NCBI GenBank assembly: GCA_965275915.1
Contig: CBDHYI010000008.1
Coordinates: forward strand, 806,001-870,000
Origin: JBDWFY01 sp965275915
GTDB taxonomy: Bacteria; Pseudomonadota; Alphaproteobacteria; Rhizobiales; Stappiaceae
Direction: 5' to 3'
DNA: 64,000 bases
Shown: positions 50,405-58,076 of the stretch, in pieces
Layout: each line of letters opens with the position of its first letter
Position numbering within the stretch: the stretch's first letter is position 1
Notes under the pieces: model-generated
What the model saw: only the letters and a program-made list of their open reading frames with translations
Database searches by the model: none
Told to the model about the DNA's origin: nothing
Program-made: the position numbers and the translations under genes

Positions 50405-50557
50405 ATGTTGAAGAAACTTGCAAACAATCGCATGAACGCACTGCGCAATCGGATCCGCCCCCTGGTGGAACGGCAGGACGTCCTGACTTATGACGAACAC
50501 CAGCTTCTTGAGGACCTTGACCGGTCGTACCGTCGCTGGGAAAGAATTCGCGGATGA
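50405..50557 (+). CDS. 50-residue tandem paralogue B
   Basis: A 50-residue basic protein MLKKLANNRMNALRNRIRPL...DRSYRRWERIRG, paralogous to copy A at 49931-50083 (24 identical positions). ATG 50405 follows AGTGAGGAATGG (site GAGG at 50392-50395). The shared start MLKK-ANxRM, the central IR and the end DRSYRRWxR suggest a short amphipathic helix pair that binds nucleic acid or membrane; this is inference. It has a strong terminator at 50567-50602 with a T run. The esterase gene on the other strand ends 6 bases later. Confidence 0.72.
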   Translation: MLKKLANNRMNALRNRIRPLVERQDVLTYDEHQLLEDLDRSYRRWERIRG

Positions 50558-50566
50558 GACTTATAG

Positions 50567-50602
50567 AAAAACGCGGTAGATCAAAAGTTTACCGCGTTTT
50601 TT
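50567..50602 (+). terminator. Rho-independent terminator of tandem paralogue B
   Basis: AAAAACGCGGTA (50567-50578) and TACCGCGTTTTTT (50590-50602) form a stable stem with an A-run before and a T-run after, so it can act on both strands, ending both this gene and the esterase gene at 50608. Confidence 0.85.
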
Positions 50603-50607
50603 GCGTC

Positions 50608-51282
50608 TCATGACCTGTCGTCACACAGCCTCTTCACAACCTGGGTAAGCGCTTCCGCCAGAGGGTCAAGCGCATCCGGGTCGAGATGCACGCCGTCAAT
50701 TTTGCCCGGCTCAACGACCGTGTGCGTGTCAAAGCAGTGGGCGCCATGAAGGGCGGCGATTTCCGGATAGGTCTGGCGGAGCGTTTCTATTTTCGCATGA
50801 CCGCCGTCAGCTTCGAACAGCGTCTCAAGCCAGGTGCCTTCCAGACCGCCCATGGGCGGGGGAACCATAATCAGCATTCGCGGTGCGCCAAAGTCCGGTC
50901 CGCATTCGGATTTTTTAGCATAATCCAGCAAACGTCCCAGACAGCGGGCAATTTCATAACCGCTGAGATTAAAGCGTGTTTTGACATCATTTGATCCCAG
51001 CATAATGATCAGAAGATCAACGGGCATGTGGCTGGCAAGAATGAAGGGCAGGGCGGCGAGGCCGCTTCGGTCGCCCATTGCCGGGTCATCAAAAACGGTT
51101 GTCCGGCCATTCAGACCTTCCTCAACAATGTGATAGCCGGGACCCAGCTTGGCTGCGAGGCGTCGAGTCCAACGATCCCGGAAGGGGTACCGAACAGTCT
51201 CGGCACCGTGACGGGGATCGAAGCCCCAGGTTTGGGAATCACCGAAACAAAGCACTGTTTTGGGTTCAATTTGGTCGGTCAT
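50608..51282 (-). CDS. SGNH-hydrolase (GDSL esterase/arylesterase)
   Basis: A 224-residue SGNH hydrolase. Block I is VLCFGDSQTWGFDPR (nucleophile Ser in GDSQ, about residue 15), block II is EEGLNGRTTVFDDP (Gly), block III is LIIMLGSNDVKTRF (Asn of GSND) and block V is KIDGVHLDPDALDPL (Asp-x-x-His). Together they complete the Ser-Gly-Asn-His set. The close similarity in layout to the octameric arylesterases (FGDSxTWG, LNGRTT, MLGSNDVK) suggests an esterase/acyltransferase of that group. It has no signal peptide. The gene ends just after the B-paralogue terminator. Confidence 0.92.
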   Translation of the reverse strand: MTDQIEPKTVLCFGDSQTWGFDPRHGAETVRYPFRDRWTRRLAAKLGPGYHIVEEGLNGRTTVFDDPAMGDRSGLAALPFILASHMPVDLLIIMLGSNDVKTRFNLSGYEIARCLGRLLDYAKKSECGPDFGAPRMLIMVPPPMGGLEGTWLETLFEADGGHAKIETLRQTYPEIAALHGAHCFDTHTVVEPGKIDGVHLDPDALDPLAEALTQVVKRLCDDRS

Positions 51283-51665
51283 CTCAGGCTCGCTGTTGGA
51301 TCGCTGTCAGGCGCGGATGTCAGGTTTGTTCCATGGAAGGAACGGGAAGGCAATGCCCAGAACGTGTTGTGTTTGGCTTGTACCATTTGACGGGGCATAA
51401 AAATGGTGTGCGGATATCGATTGCCGTCGGACCGCGGTCAATCAACTCGAAACTGTTCCAGTCGCGATGTCGGCCTGATCGGAAAAAACAGTTCTTGCCC
51501 GATCAGGTGGGCAAACACAACGGACCGCAAGGCGATCTTCGCAAGTGTTGACTTGCCGTGCTTCCCGGTTGGGACTGAGCCAATCGGACGAATTCTACCC
51601 CGGCAAGGAAAACGGCGGCAGTGGAGACTGCCGCCGTTTGGATGAACAAAATCTGTTGCGTTTGA
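51283..51665. other. Intergenic region with terminator
   Basis: These 383 bases lie between two minus-strand genes. They hold a 13-bp terminator hairpin (51610-51639) and a further inverted repeat CCTGATCGG (51474-51482) / CCCGATCAGG (51498-51507). Frames across it are not gene-like. Confidence 0.5.
51610..51639 (-). terminator. Terminator of dienelactone hydrolase gene
   Basis: AAACGGCGGCAGT (51610-51622) and ACTGCCGCCGTTT (51627-51639) are a perfect 13-bp inverted repeat with a 4-base loop, 27 bases outside the stop codon of the dienelactone hydrolase gene; on the minus strand TTTTCC follows. Confidence 0.8.
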
Positions 51666-52571
51666 TCAGCCCAGATGTTCCTTGAAGAATGCGATCGTAC
51701 GGTCTTCCGCCAGCTTGGCTGCTTCAGCATCAAAGCGCGGTGTCGTGTCGTTGTGGAAACCGTGATTGACTCCGGGATATATGTATGCGGTGTAATCCTT
51801 ACCCGCGGCCTTGAGCGCTTCCTCGTAGGCCGGCCAGCCGGCGTTGATCCGTTCGTCAAGTTCTGCCAGTTGGATCAGCATGGGTGCTTCGATCGAAGCG
51901 ACATCTGCGGGGTCCGGTTGACGGCCATAGAACGGCACACCGGCAGCCAGTTCAGGATAAGCAACGGCAATCGCGTTGACAACGCCGCCGCCATAACAGA
52001 ATCCGACCGCACCGACTTTGCCTGTGCCGTCGTCCCGCGCAAGCAGATATTCGAAGCCGGCGAAAAAGTCGTTGAGCAGTTTTTCGCGGTCAACTTGTCT
52101 CTGCATCTCCCGGCCTTCATCGTCGTTACCCGGATATCCCCCGAGCGTTGTCAGACCGTCCGGAGCCATTGCCATGAATCCGGCTTTGGCAAGGCGACGT
52201 GTAACGTCCTCGATGTAGGGATTGAGGCCCCGGTTCTCATGAATCACAAGAACCGCGGGTAATTTGCCATCTTCGCCTGCCGGACGCGCCAGATAGGCGT
52301 TGACCTCATCGTGACCGTTGGGAGACGGGTAGGTGATCCGGCTGGTGGTGATCGAAGCATCGTCCGGGGCGACCTGCTGGGCAAGGGCATAGTTCGGTGA
52401 AAGCTCTCTAAGGAGTGCAGCAGCGGTAACACCGGCGACGGTAAATTTGGCTGCTCCTTCGAGAAATTCGCGCTTGGTGATTTTTCCATGCGCGTAATAG
52501 TCATAAAGATCGAGCAGTTCCTGCGGAAAATCCTTTGCCGTCTTGCGGCGAATTGGGCTCATTTCGTTCAT
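51666..52571 (-). CDS. Dienelactone hydrolase family protein, exported
   Basis: A 301-residue alpha/beta hydrolase. ATG 52571 is preceded by GGGAGTGGG. The N-terminus has a charged segment followed by a hydrophobic stretch EFLEGAAKFTVAGVTAAALL (about residues 37-56, TAT-like without a clear RR) and PNYALAQ, so it may be exported. The catalytic triad is Cys in VGFCYGGGVV (GxCxGG, about residue 175), Asp in ELDERINAG (about 224) and His in GVNHGFHND (about 257). The domain starts near ITYPSPNGHDEVNAYLARPA. Members open lactone rings, and some act in chloroaromatic degradation; the substrate here is unknown. Confidence 0.9.
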   Translation of the reverse strand: MNEMSPIRRKTAKDFPQELLDLYDYYAHGKITKREFLEGAAKFTVAGVTAAALLRELSPNYALAQQVAPDDASITTSRITYPSPNGHDEVNAYLARPAGEDGKLPAVLVIHENRGLNPYIEDVTRRLAKAGFMAMAPDGLTTLGGYPGNDDEGREMQRQVDREKLLNDFFAGFEYLLARDDGTGKVGAVGFCYGGGVVNAIAVAYPELAAGVPFYGRQPDPADVASIEAPMLIQLAELDERINAGWPAYEEALKAAGKDYTAYIYPGVNHGFHNDTTPRFDAEAAKLAEDRTIAFFKEHLG

Positions 52572-52758
52572 TGTCCCACTCCCTGGTTGGCTCAAGCAGT
52601 ATTCTGCCTTTGGGCCGGATGATCAGAGCGATGTGTTAACACGCTCTGAAATAGGGTGTGACACGCAATTGTCGACGCAATATGAAGGGGCTTACGGAAA
52701 ATTCAGCTGCCGGTTTGCGCCCGGTAACAAACCTGCTGCGGATGCAACTCGATCAAAA

Positions 52759-53922
52759 TCAGTTTTCTGCGGCGCCGGAGGATTGATCCTTTTTATCCCG
52801 TGTCAGCAGTTTCGCGAGTTCGGCAAAGGTCGCCTTGTTGTTTTTTACATAGTCAGTACCGGATTTGGAAATTCGTTTGATGTTTTCCGGTGAGGGGTCG
52901 AATGCTCCCGACCCAGGCGGAAGCTGCGGCTCCAGTCTGTATGACTTGAGCGATGTCGGCGAGGCCAGGTTTTCAAGTACGGAAAGCGAGTCTGTGTAAA
53001 TGTCTGCTTGTCCTCTGAAAACCATTGAAAAAATTGGGTGGAGCCAGACGAGAAGTCCACCTCCGACGCTTTCCGCCGCGGTCACGTCTACCACAGCCTT
53101 GCCGCCGACGGAGACGACCACAAATTCCGCATCCTGACTTTTTTCGACAGCCCTCAAATAAGCGACCAGGGATGGATTGTTCAGAATAAGACCCCCGTCT
53201 GCATAAATGCCGGCATGATCGTTGAAACCCGCCAACTGAACAGTAGGAAAAAAGGTGGGCGCGCTGGTTGCCGCCGACACGAGCGGGCCTATGAAGAGAT
53301 TCGCGTCCGGCTCAAGCACGTTGTAAAACAGCTGGATAGCATTCCGATTCTGAGAAAACACCGGGATCAGCGCCGGCCGCAGAAGATCACCGAATTTCTT
53401 GTTCCCATAGATATTTTCGGCGGTGATAAATCTGGTGTGATTAAAAAGCCTCGGGCCAAGCAGACCGTCCAGGGTGAGGACGGTATGGTAGAAGGGGACG
53501 TCAATAATCTGGCGGGAGAGGTTCTCGTAGAGTCCAATAACATCGTCGACAGAATATTTGGGTTTGCCCTTGTCGTCAGGTAACAAAATCGCTGTTGTGA
53601 TGATCGCGCCTGTTGATGTGCCCGCGACGAAATCAAACAACTCCGAAATGGGTTTTCCGGTCTCCAGTTCCAGTCCTTTCAAGATTTCAAGCGATGCGAG
53701 ACCGTGCAGAGCGCCGCCATCAATTGTCAAAATCCTGACGACATTCGGATTATCCGGTTCCCAGGGTATGGGTTTTTGAAAAAACTCTGCAGGCGGCCAG
53801 GCCTCAAGTCGCGACTGATAATGCGCAAATTGATTATAAGTGTAAGCCGTTAGGGCAAAAATCAGTCCGGTCAGGCTGAGCGCGATCAGAGCATAATTCA
53901 GAAATCTTGACAAAATTCGCAT
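52759..53922 (-). CDS. Membrane-anchored patatin-like phospholipase, tandem copy 1
   Basis: A 387-residue patatin-like protein with one N-terminal helix (LNYALIALSLTGLIFALTAY) and a TYNQFAHYQSRLEAWPPAEF linker. The catalytic part has the oxyanion loop ILTIDGGALHGLASLE (about residues 63-78), the nucleophile elbow VAGTSTGAIITT (about 104) and the acid in IYADGGLILNNPSL (DGG, about 239). The C-terminal 120 residues (HPIFSMVFRGQADIYTDSLS and the NIKRISKSGTDYV end) are an extra domain. A paralogue is encoded just upstream on the same strand (54004-54999). It likely hydrolyses membrane lipids, with the active site in the periplasm or at the inner face depending on topology, which is unclear. Confidence 0.9.
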   Translation of the reverse strand: MRILSRFLNYALIALSLTGLIFALTAYTYNQFAHYQSRLEAWPPAEFFQKPIPWEPDNPNVVRILTIDGGALHGLASLEILKGLELETGKPISELFDFVAGTSTGAIITTAILLPDDKGKPKYSVDDVIGLYENLSRQIIDVPFYHTVLTLDGLLGPRLFNHTRFITAENIYGNKKFGDLLRPALIPVFSQNRNAIQLFYNVLEPDANLFIGPLVSAATSAPTFFPTVQLAGFNDHAGIYADGGLILNNPSLVAYLRAVEKSQDAEFVVVSVGGKAVVDVTAAESVGGGLLVWLHPIFSMVFRGQADIYTDSLSVLENLASPTSLKSYRLEPQLPPGSGAFDPSPENIKRISKSGTDYVKNNKATFAELAKLLTRDKKDQSSGAAEN

Positions 53923-53988
53923 GTGGTTTACCGAACAGGATAAAACGTCAATAGCGTCTAGGAGACCCCTAGGTGTGGTTTCTAAGAA

Positions 53989-54064
53989 GGTTGTTCATTC
54001 GCTTTAACCGTATGAGACTGATTGGTGCGACCCCATCACCCTCAGGAGGTTTGAATGAACAACC
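53989..54064. repeat. Perfect 12-bp inverted repeat around the patatin copy 2 stop
   Basis: GGTTGTTCATTC (53989-54000) and GAATGAACAACC (54053-54064) are exact inverted repeats 52 bases apart. They bracket the last codons of patatin copy 2, whose protein is shorter than its paralogue. It may be a terminator loop or the trace of a rearrangement. Confidence 0.6.
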
Positions 54065-54999
54065 CCCATCACAATGCCCGGACGTGTGTTTACAGTCGAG
54101 AGCAAATTGTTGCCCGCTATCAGCAAGGTGAGACAGCGACTGATATTGCTGCTTGCTGAAACATCGTCGAACGTTTCCGTACCGAGCGGTACGACCACGA
54201 ATTCTGCGTCGGGGCTTCGTTCCAGCGCATGCAGAAAGGCTATTTGAGCGGGACTGTTCAAAACCAGCGCCGCATCACTGTAAAGTCCTGCATGTTCATT
54301 GAAGCCGCTCAGCTCTACCGCCGGGAATACGGCCGGTACGCTTGGGGCGGCTGCAATCAGCGGAGCCAAAAACACGGTCGCATCCGGTTCACGGCGATTC
54401 AAGAAGACCTGCAATCCGGATCGCTTTTGCGAAAAGGCCGGCACCATGGCCGGCTTCAGCAGGTCCCCGAGTTTTTTTTCGGAAAACATTTCATGAGAAA
54501 CAATGATCCGGGTGTGGTTCATCATCATCGGACCAAGGACGCCGTCCAGCGTCAGGATTTTGTGGTAGGCCGGTGCCGAAAAGATGTCACGCCCCAGATC
54601 TTTGTAAGCGCTGATAACCTCATCGACTGTGTATTTCGGTTTCCCGGCCTCTCCAGGCACCAGCAGGGCGGTGCCGATGATTGCGCCGGTGGATGTTCCT
54701 GCAACAAAGTCGAACAGTTCGGAAACCGGACGCCCGGCCTCCTTTTCCATTTCCTTCAGGACCTCCAGCGATGAAAGCCCGTGCATGGCACCACCGTCAA
54801 TTGAGAGAATCCGAACCTGTTTCGGGTTCGCCGGTTGCCAGGGCACGGCTTTGGTGAAGAACTCTGCGGGCGGCCAGCCGCGAAGATCGGACTGATAGTG
54901 CGCATGTTGATTGTACAGGTAAGCGCTGAGCGAAAAGATCAGCGCGAGTGCACCGATAATCAGAAGAAGAGAGCTCAGGAGGGTAATGAAGCGGCGCAT
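54004..54999 (-). CDS. Membrane-anchored patatin-like phospholipase, tandem copy 2, C-terminally short
   Basis: A 331-residue paralogue of the protein at 52759-53922. It has the same anchor (LLSSLLLIIGALALIFSLSA), the YLYNQHAHYQSDLRGWPPAE linker, oxyanion loop SIDGGAMHGLSSLE and elbow VAGTSTGAIIGT, but the catalytic acid motif reads YSDAALVLNSPAQ (DAA instead of DGG) and the last 60 residues are divergent and much shorter (ending GSHQSVSYG). The Asp is kept, so activity may persist. The shortened end coincides with the inverted repeat 53989-54064. The two genes are probably co-transcribed, copy 2 first. Confidence 0.85.
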   Translation of the reverse strand: MRRFITLLSSLLLIIGALALIFSLSAYLYNQHAHYQSDLRGWPPAEFFTKAVPWQPANPKQVRILSIDGGAMHGLSSLEVLKEMEKEAGRPVSELFDFVAGTSTGAIIGTALLVPGEAGKPKYTVDEVISAYKDLGRDIFSAPAYHKILTLDGVLGPMMMNHTRIIVSHEMFSEKKLGDLLKPAMVPAFSQKRSGLQVFLNRREPDATVFLAPLIAAAPSVPAVFPAVELSGFNEHAGLYSDAALVLNSPAQIAFLHALERSPDAEFVVVPLGTETFDDVSASSNISRCLTLLIAGNNLLSTVNTRPGIVMGVVHSNLLRVMGSHQSVSYG

Positions 55000-55174
55000 A
55001 AGACAGGTCGGCTTAGCAGTTCTGATGGTTCGCGCACTGGTCGCAATCGCGCGCTGTGCGCTCGCGTAAGAATCGACAGTTGTTGACCGCTGTTTCTTTA
55101 TGACTTTAATAGGGCCCTGTCACGTTCAGAATGTGTCATTCGAACATTTTATCCTCTTCCGGACCACAATTCCC

Positions 55175-56002
55175 ATGTATCGAATGTTTGGACTCTCCAT
55201 CGCCCTGTTTATGTGCCTTGCCGGTGGCAGCCACGCTGACGAATGCCCGGTGCCGATTGCATTGCCGGCTCTTCAGAAGATTGTGGATGCGGGGGAGGGG
55301 GATCCAGTGCCGGTTATTGCGGCCTTAAGACAACACGGCACATCCGGCGCCGCCATCGCGGCCTATATGGAATACATAAATTCTCTTGGAAATCTGGCAG
55401 AAGAGGATGCTGAACGGAAGCACCGGTCAGTTGCCCAACTTTATCTGTCCTCCGCCTCGATCCAGGAGGAAAATGTTCTGAACCGGTACGTGCTGGCGCT
55501 GGTGGGTTTTGAGCCGACCGGTGCGGATCAGGAGCAGGATTTTCAGAGGTATGTTCGCGATTTTCTGGAGCTGAACAAGGCATATTGCTTGTTTGACACG
55601 GACAATCATATTCTGTCTTCGGTTTTTTACCGCTACTACCGCCTTCAGGGCGACAGCGCTGAGATCAGAAGAGAAACTGCGAAATATCTGCGAAAAACGA
55701 TTGCCGGTCATTGGGAAGAACCGCCGACGAACCGTTACATTCAGGACATGCGGGACTTCGACAAAGCACTGTTTGAGCAGGAGCTTTCGCAGTGGCGCCG
55801 GTTTTTCGGCCGGAATATCTGTGATCCCGGGGCCGGTCGGGACGCATGCATGACAAACATCGTGAATTTGCTCACGGCGCAGGAACAGAACAAACAGTCC
55901 GGATATAACGACACGGACAGTCTCTTCTGTAACGCCAAGCTGTTGCATGAGGGGCAAATAGCAGCGGTGTGGATCTGCGGACCCGTGGGTGAATTTGAGT
56001 AG
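55175..56002 (+). CDS. Secreted protein of unknown function
   Basis: A 275-residue exported protein. ATG 55175 starts the signal peptide MYRMFGLSIALFMCLAGGSH, cut after HADE-type Ala. The mature part has an all-helical pattern (AALRQHGTSGAAIAAYMEYI, AERKHRSVAQLYLSSASIQ, then NVLNRYVLALVGFEPTG) and five cysteines (ECPVP, AYCLF, NICDPGAGRDACM and two more near the end). No family is recognised. It stands between the patatin pair (divergent) and the adenylate cyclase gene on the same strand; a 68-base gap allows co-transcription with the latter. Confidence 0.65.
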   Translation: MYRMFGLSIALFMCLAGGSHADECPVPIALPALQKIVDAGEGDPVPVIAALRQHGTSGAAIAAYMEYINSLGNLAEEDAERKHRSVAQLYLSSASIQEENVLNRYVLALVGFEPTGADQEQDFQRYVRDFLELNKAYCLFDTDNHILSSVFYRYYRLQGDSAEIRRETAKYLRKTIAGHWEEPPTNRYIQDMRDFDKALFEQELSQWRRFFGRNICDPGAGRDACMTNIVNLLTAQEQNKQSGYNDTDSLFCNAKLLHEGQIAAVWICGPVGEFE

Positions 56003-56070
56003 AATACGGATCGGCCTGTGGACATCAGCCATCACAACAACAGTTATGAGTCCTGACGGAAGAGGACTCC

Positions 56071-57357
56071 ATGCCCCGCAAAAAAACACTTGATTCTGCG
56101 CCGCGAAACTATGCGCCCTTTGTTTTGCTGTTAAGGCGCTCCAAAGGTGATCTGACGATTGTTCCTGAAGGTCACACGTATGCGGATATCGAAGCCTGGC
56201 TTTTGAGCGAGGCTCTCGGAGAAGATGACCTTCTGCTTCTGTTTGAGCAATTCGTCTGGCGCCTGGTCGCGGCCGGCCTTCCCCTGGACCGTGCCAGTGT
56301 ACATGTTGGGACCCTTCACCCGGAAATTCTCGGCTTTGCCTGGAACCGGAACGCTGCCGATGGCCTGTGCGACGAGGTCAAAGTCGAACAGGCATCGAAC
56401 GACAGCGATTCTTACCGCAAAAACCCCCTGTTCCAGGTTCTTGAATTCGGCCGCACTGTTCATGAAAAACTTGCCGGCACGCCGGACAAAAACCGTGCTC
56501 CGCTGTTGAACGAGTTGGCCGGGCAGGGAATCACCGAATATTGCGCGATGCCACTGCATACCGGTGGCGACTATCACAATGCCGCGACGATTGCGACCCG
56601 GCAGCCCGGCGGATTCACGGACGGTCAGTTCGCGGCAATCGAGCGCCTCCTCAAGCTGCTTGCCGTGCATGTCCAGCGCCATATCGCTGTACGCATTTCT
56701 GCCAATCTGGTCAATATCTATCTGGGATCGGCGGCAGGTGAGCAGGTTCTGAAAGGCTCCATAAAACGGGGGACCGGTGCGCCGATCCGGGCAATCATCT
56801 GGGTGTCGGATCTGAGGGGCTTTACTGATCTGACCGACAGGCTGGACGGTCCTGCGATGATTGCCTTGCTGAATGCTTATTTTGAGCGGCTGGCAGGAGC
56901 TGTTATCGAGCATGACGGTGAAGTGCTGAAGTTCATTGGTGACGGACTGTTGGCCGTTTTCCCCTACACGTCGTTTGAAACCCCGGCAATTGCGGCCGGT
57001 GCAGCCCTGGCGGCGGCTCAGGCGGCGGAGAGCGCTGTCTCTGAGTTTAATACTGATCCGGCATCTCTTCCCGGCATTGACGGTTGGCGGCCGTTGCGAA
57101 CCGGCATCGCGCTTCACGAGGGCGAAATATTCTTTGGAAACGTGGGCGCACCGGCGCGGCTTGATTTCACGGTTATCGGCCGGGCCGTGAACGCAACCAG
57201 CCGCATTGAGGGACTGACCAAAACCCTTGACCGGTCAATTCTTTTGACGCAGCCGGTCGCCGATCTTTTGACCGTGCCGCTTGATCGCCTGGGCGAACAG
57301 GCCCTGAGAGGGCTGTCCGAGCCGATCGGTATTTACAGCCCGCAACAGGCCGGTTGA
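56071..57357 (+). CDS. Class III adenylate cyclase with N-terminal GAF-like sensor
   Basis: A 428-residue cyclase that makes cAMP. Residues 1-220 form a sensor part resembling a GAF domain (DEVKVEQASNDSDSYRKNPL to HTGGDYHNAATIATRQPGGF). The C-terminal cyclase homology domain (about 235-400) has both metal aspartates (IIWVSDLRGFTDL, GDGLLAVF), the adenine-specifying Lys in LKFIGDG and Asp in LDFTVIGRAVN, and the transition-state Asn/Arg in NATSRIE. All residues for adenylyl specificity are kept. Multi-copy class III cyclases are common in Hyphomicrobiales. The sensed signal is unknown. Confidence 0.9.
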   Translation: MPRKKTLDSAPRNYAPFVLLLRRSKGDLTIVPEGHTYADIEAWLLSEALGEDDLLLLFEQFVWRLVAAGLPLDRASVHVGTLHPEILGFAWNRNAADGLCDEVKVEQASNDSDSYRKNPLFQVLEFGRTVHEKLAGTPDKNRAPLLNELAGQGITEYCAMPLHTGGDYHNAATIATRQPGGFTDGQFAAIERLLKLLAVHVQRHIAVRISANLVNIYLGSAAGEQVLKGSIKRGTGAPIRAIIWVSDLRGFTDLTDRLDGPAMIALLNAYFERLAGAVIEHDGEVLKFIGDGLLAVFPYTSFETPAIAAGAALAAAQAAESAVSEFNTDPASLPGIDGWRPLRTGIALHEGEIFFGNVGAPARLDFTVIGRAVNATSRIEGLTKTLDRSILLTQPVADLLTVPLDRLGEQALRGLSEPIGIYSPQQAG

Positions 57358-57362
57358 CCCGA

Positions 57363-57905
57363 TCAGGTTTGAAGGCCGCGCCGACCGAAGCCGGCAGGAG
57401 CCGGACGTACAGCCCGGGCACCTTGAGCTTCCCGCAGTTTTCGCGCTGCGCGGATTGAGGTTGAAAAGGTGCCGGCTTCCTGTTCCGCCTGGTTCTGGCG
57501 GCGCAGAGCTTCGATTTCCTCGTCGACGGACTTGCCCCAGCCGCTGCCCGGAGGCAGACCGTAGCTGTTCATGCCTTGCTTGCCCGGGAAAAAACCGCAC
57601 TCGACAATCACCCAGATTGGTCCGATGAACGGAACCAGCAGCATTAAAAACCACCAGCCGCTTTTATCGAGATCATGATAGCGTTTCACCACAAGCGCAG
57701 CGTGGGTCCAGACGCCAAACAACCAGACCGCAACCAGTGCCATCCAGCCGGTGGCCGTCAGACTGTAGACCGTTGCAAGACCGTTAAATGATAAGAAGCC
57801 TAACATGGCGATGACAGCAATAAAGAGTAATATTGCTTGCACGAGTCCGCCCAGCCAATATTTCAATCGTCCTATGCGGCCGTCGAAACTAAACAGAAGA
57901 TCCAT
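57363..57905 (-). CDS. DUF805 membrane protein
   Basis: A 180-residue membrane protein with about four helices, from FDGRIGRLKYWLGGLVQAIL to LLVPFIGPIWVIVECGFFPG. The pattern FDGRIGRLKYW and KRYHDLDKSGWWFLMLLVPF is the DUF805 signature, and the last 60 residues are a charged coiled tail. The function of the family is unknown. The start ATG 57905 has GGGGCGAAAATG nearby on the minus strand; convergent with the cyclase gene (5-base gap). Confidence 0.9.
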   Translation of the reverse strand: MDLLFSFDGRIGRLKYWLGGLVQAILLFIAVIAMLGFLSFNGLATVYSLTATGWMALVAVWLFGVWTHAALVVKRYHDLDKSGWWFLMLLVPFIGPIWVIVECGFFPGKQGMNSYGLPPGSGWGKSVDEEIEALRRQNQAEQEAGTFSTSIRAARKLREAQGARAVRPAPAGFGRRGLQT

Positions 57906-58076
57906 TTTCGCCCCGCTGATTCAATCAGGGCATGATCTCAATTCACGACGTATAATTACTTAAGATATCTGATGCCTGAAGCGCGTCACCTGCGTTTTTT
58001 TAAGTTTTAGTAAACGAGATGTGGATTTGGACATTATATTTTGATCGAAGCTTTTGCGTATCTTCCAGCTGGACAT

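Noticed and set aside
52759..57357. Patatins near a cyclase gene as a CBASS or Pycsar defence system
   Set aside because: The cyclase at 56071 keeps the full residue set of an ordinary adenylyl cyclase with a sensor domain, the patatins are on the other strand, and no CD-NTase, PycC-type or accessory defence protein is present.
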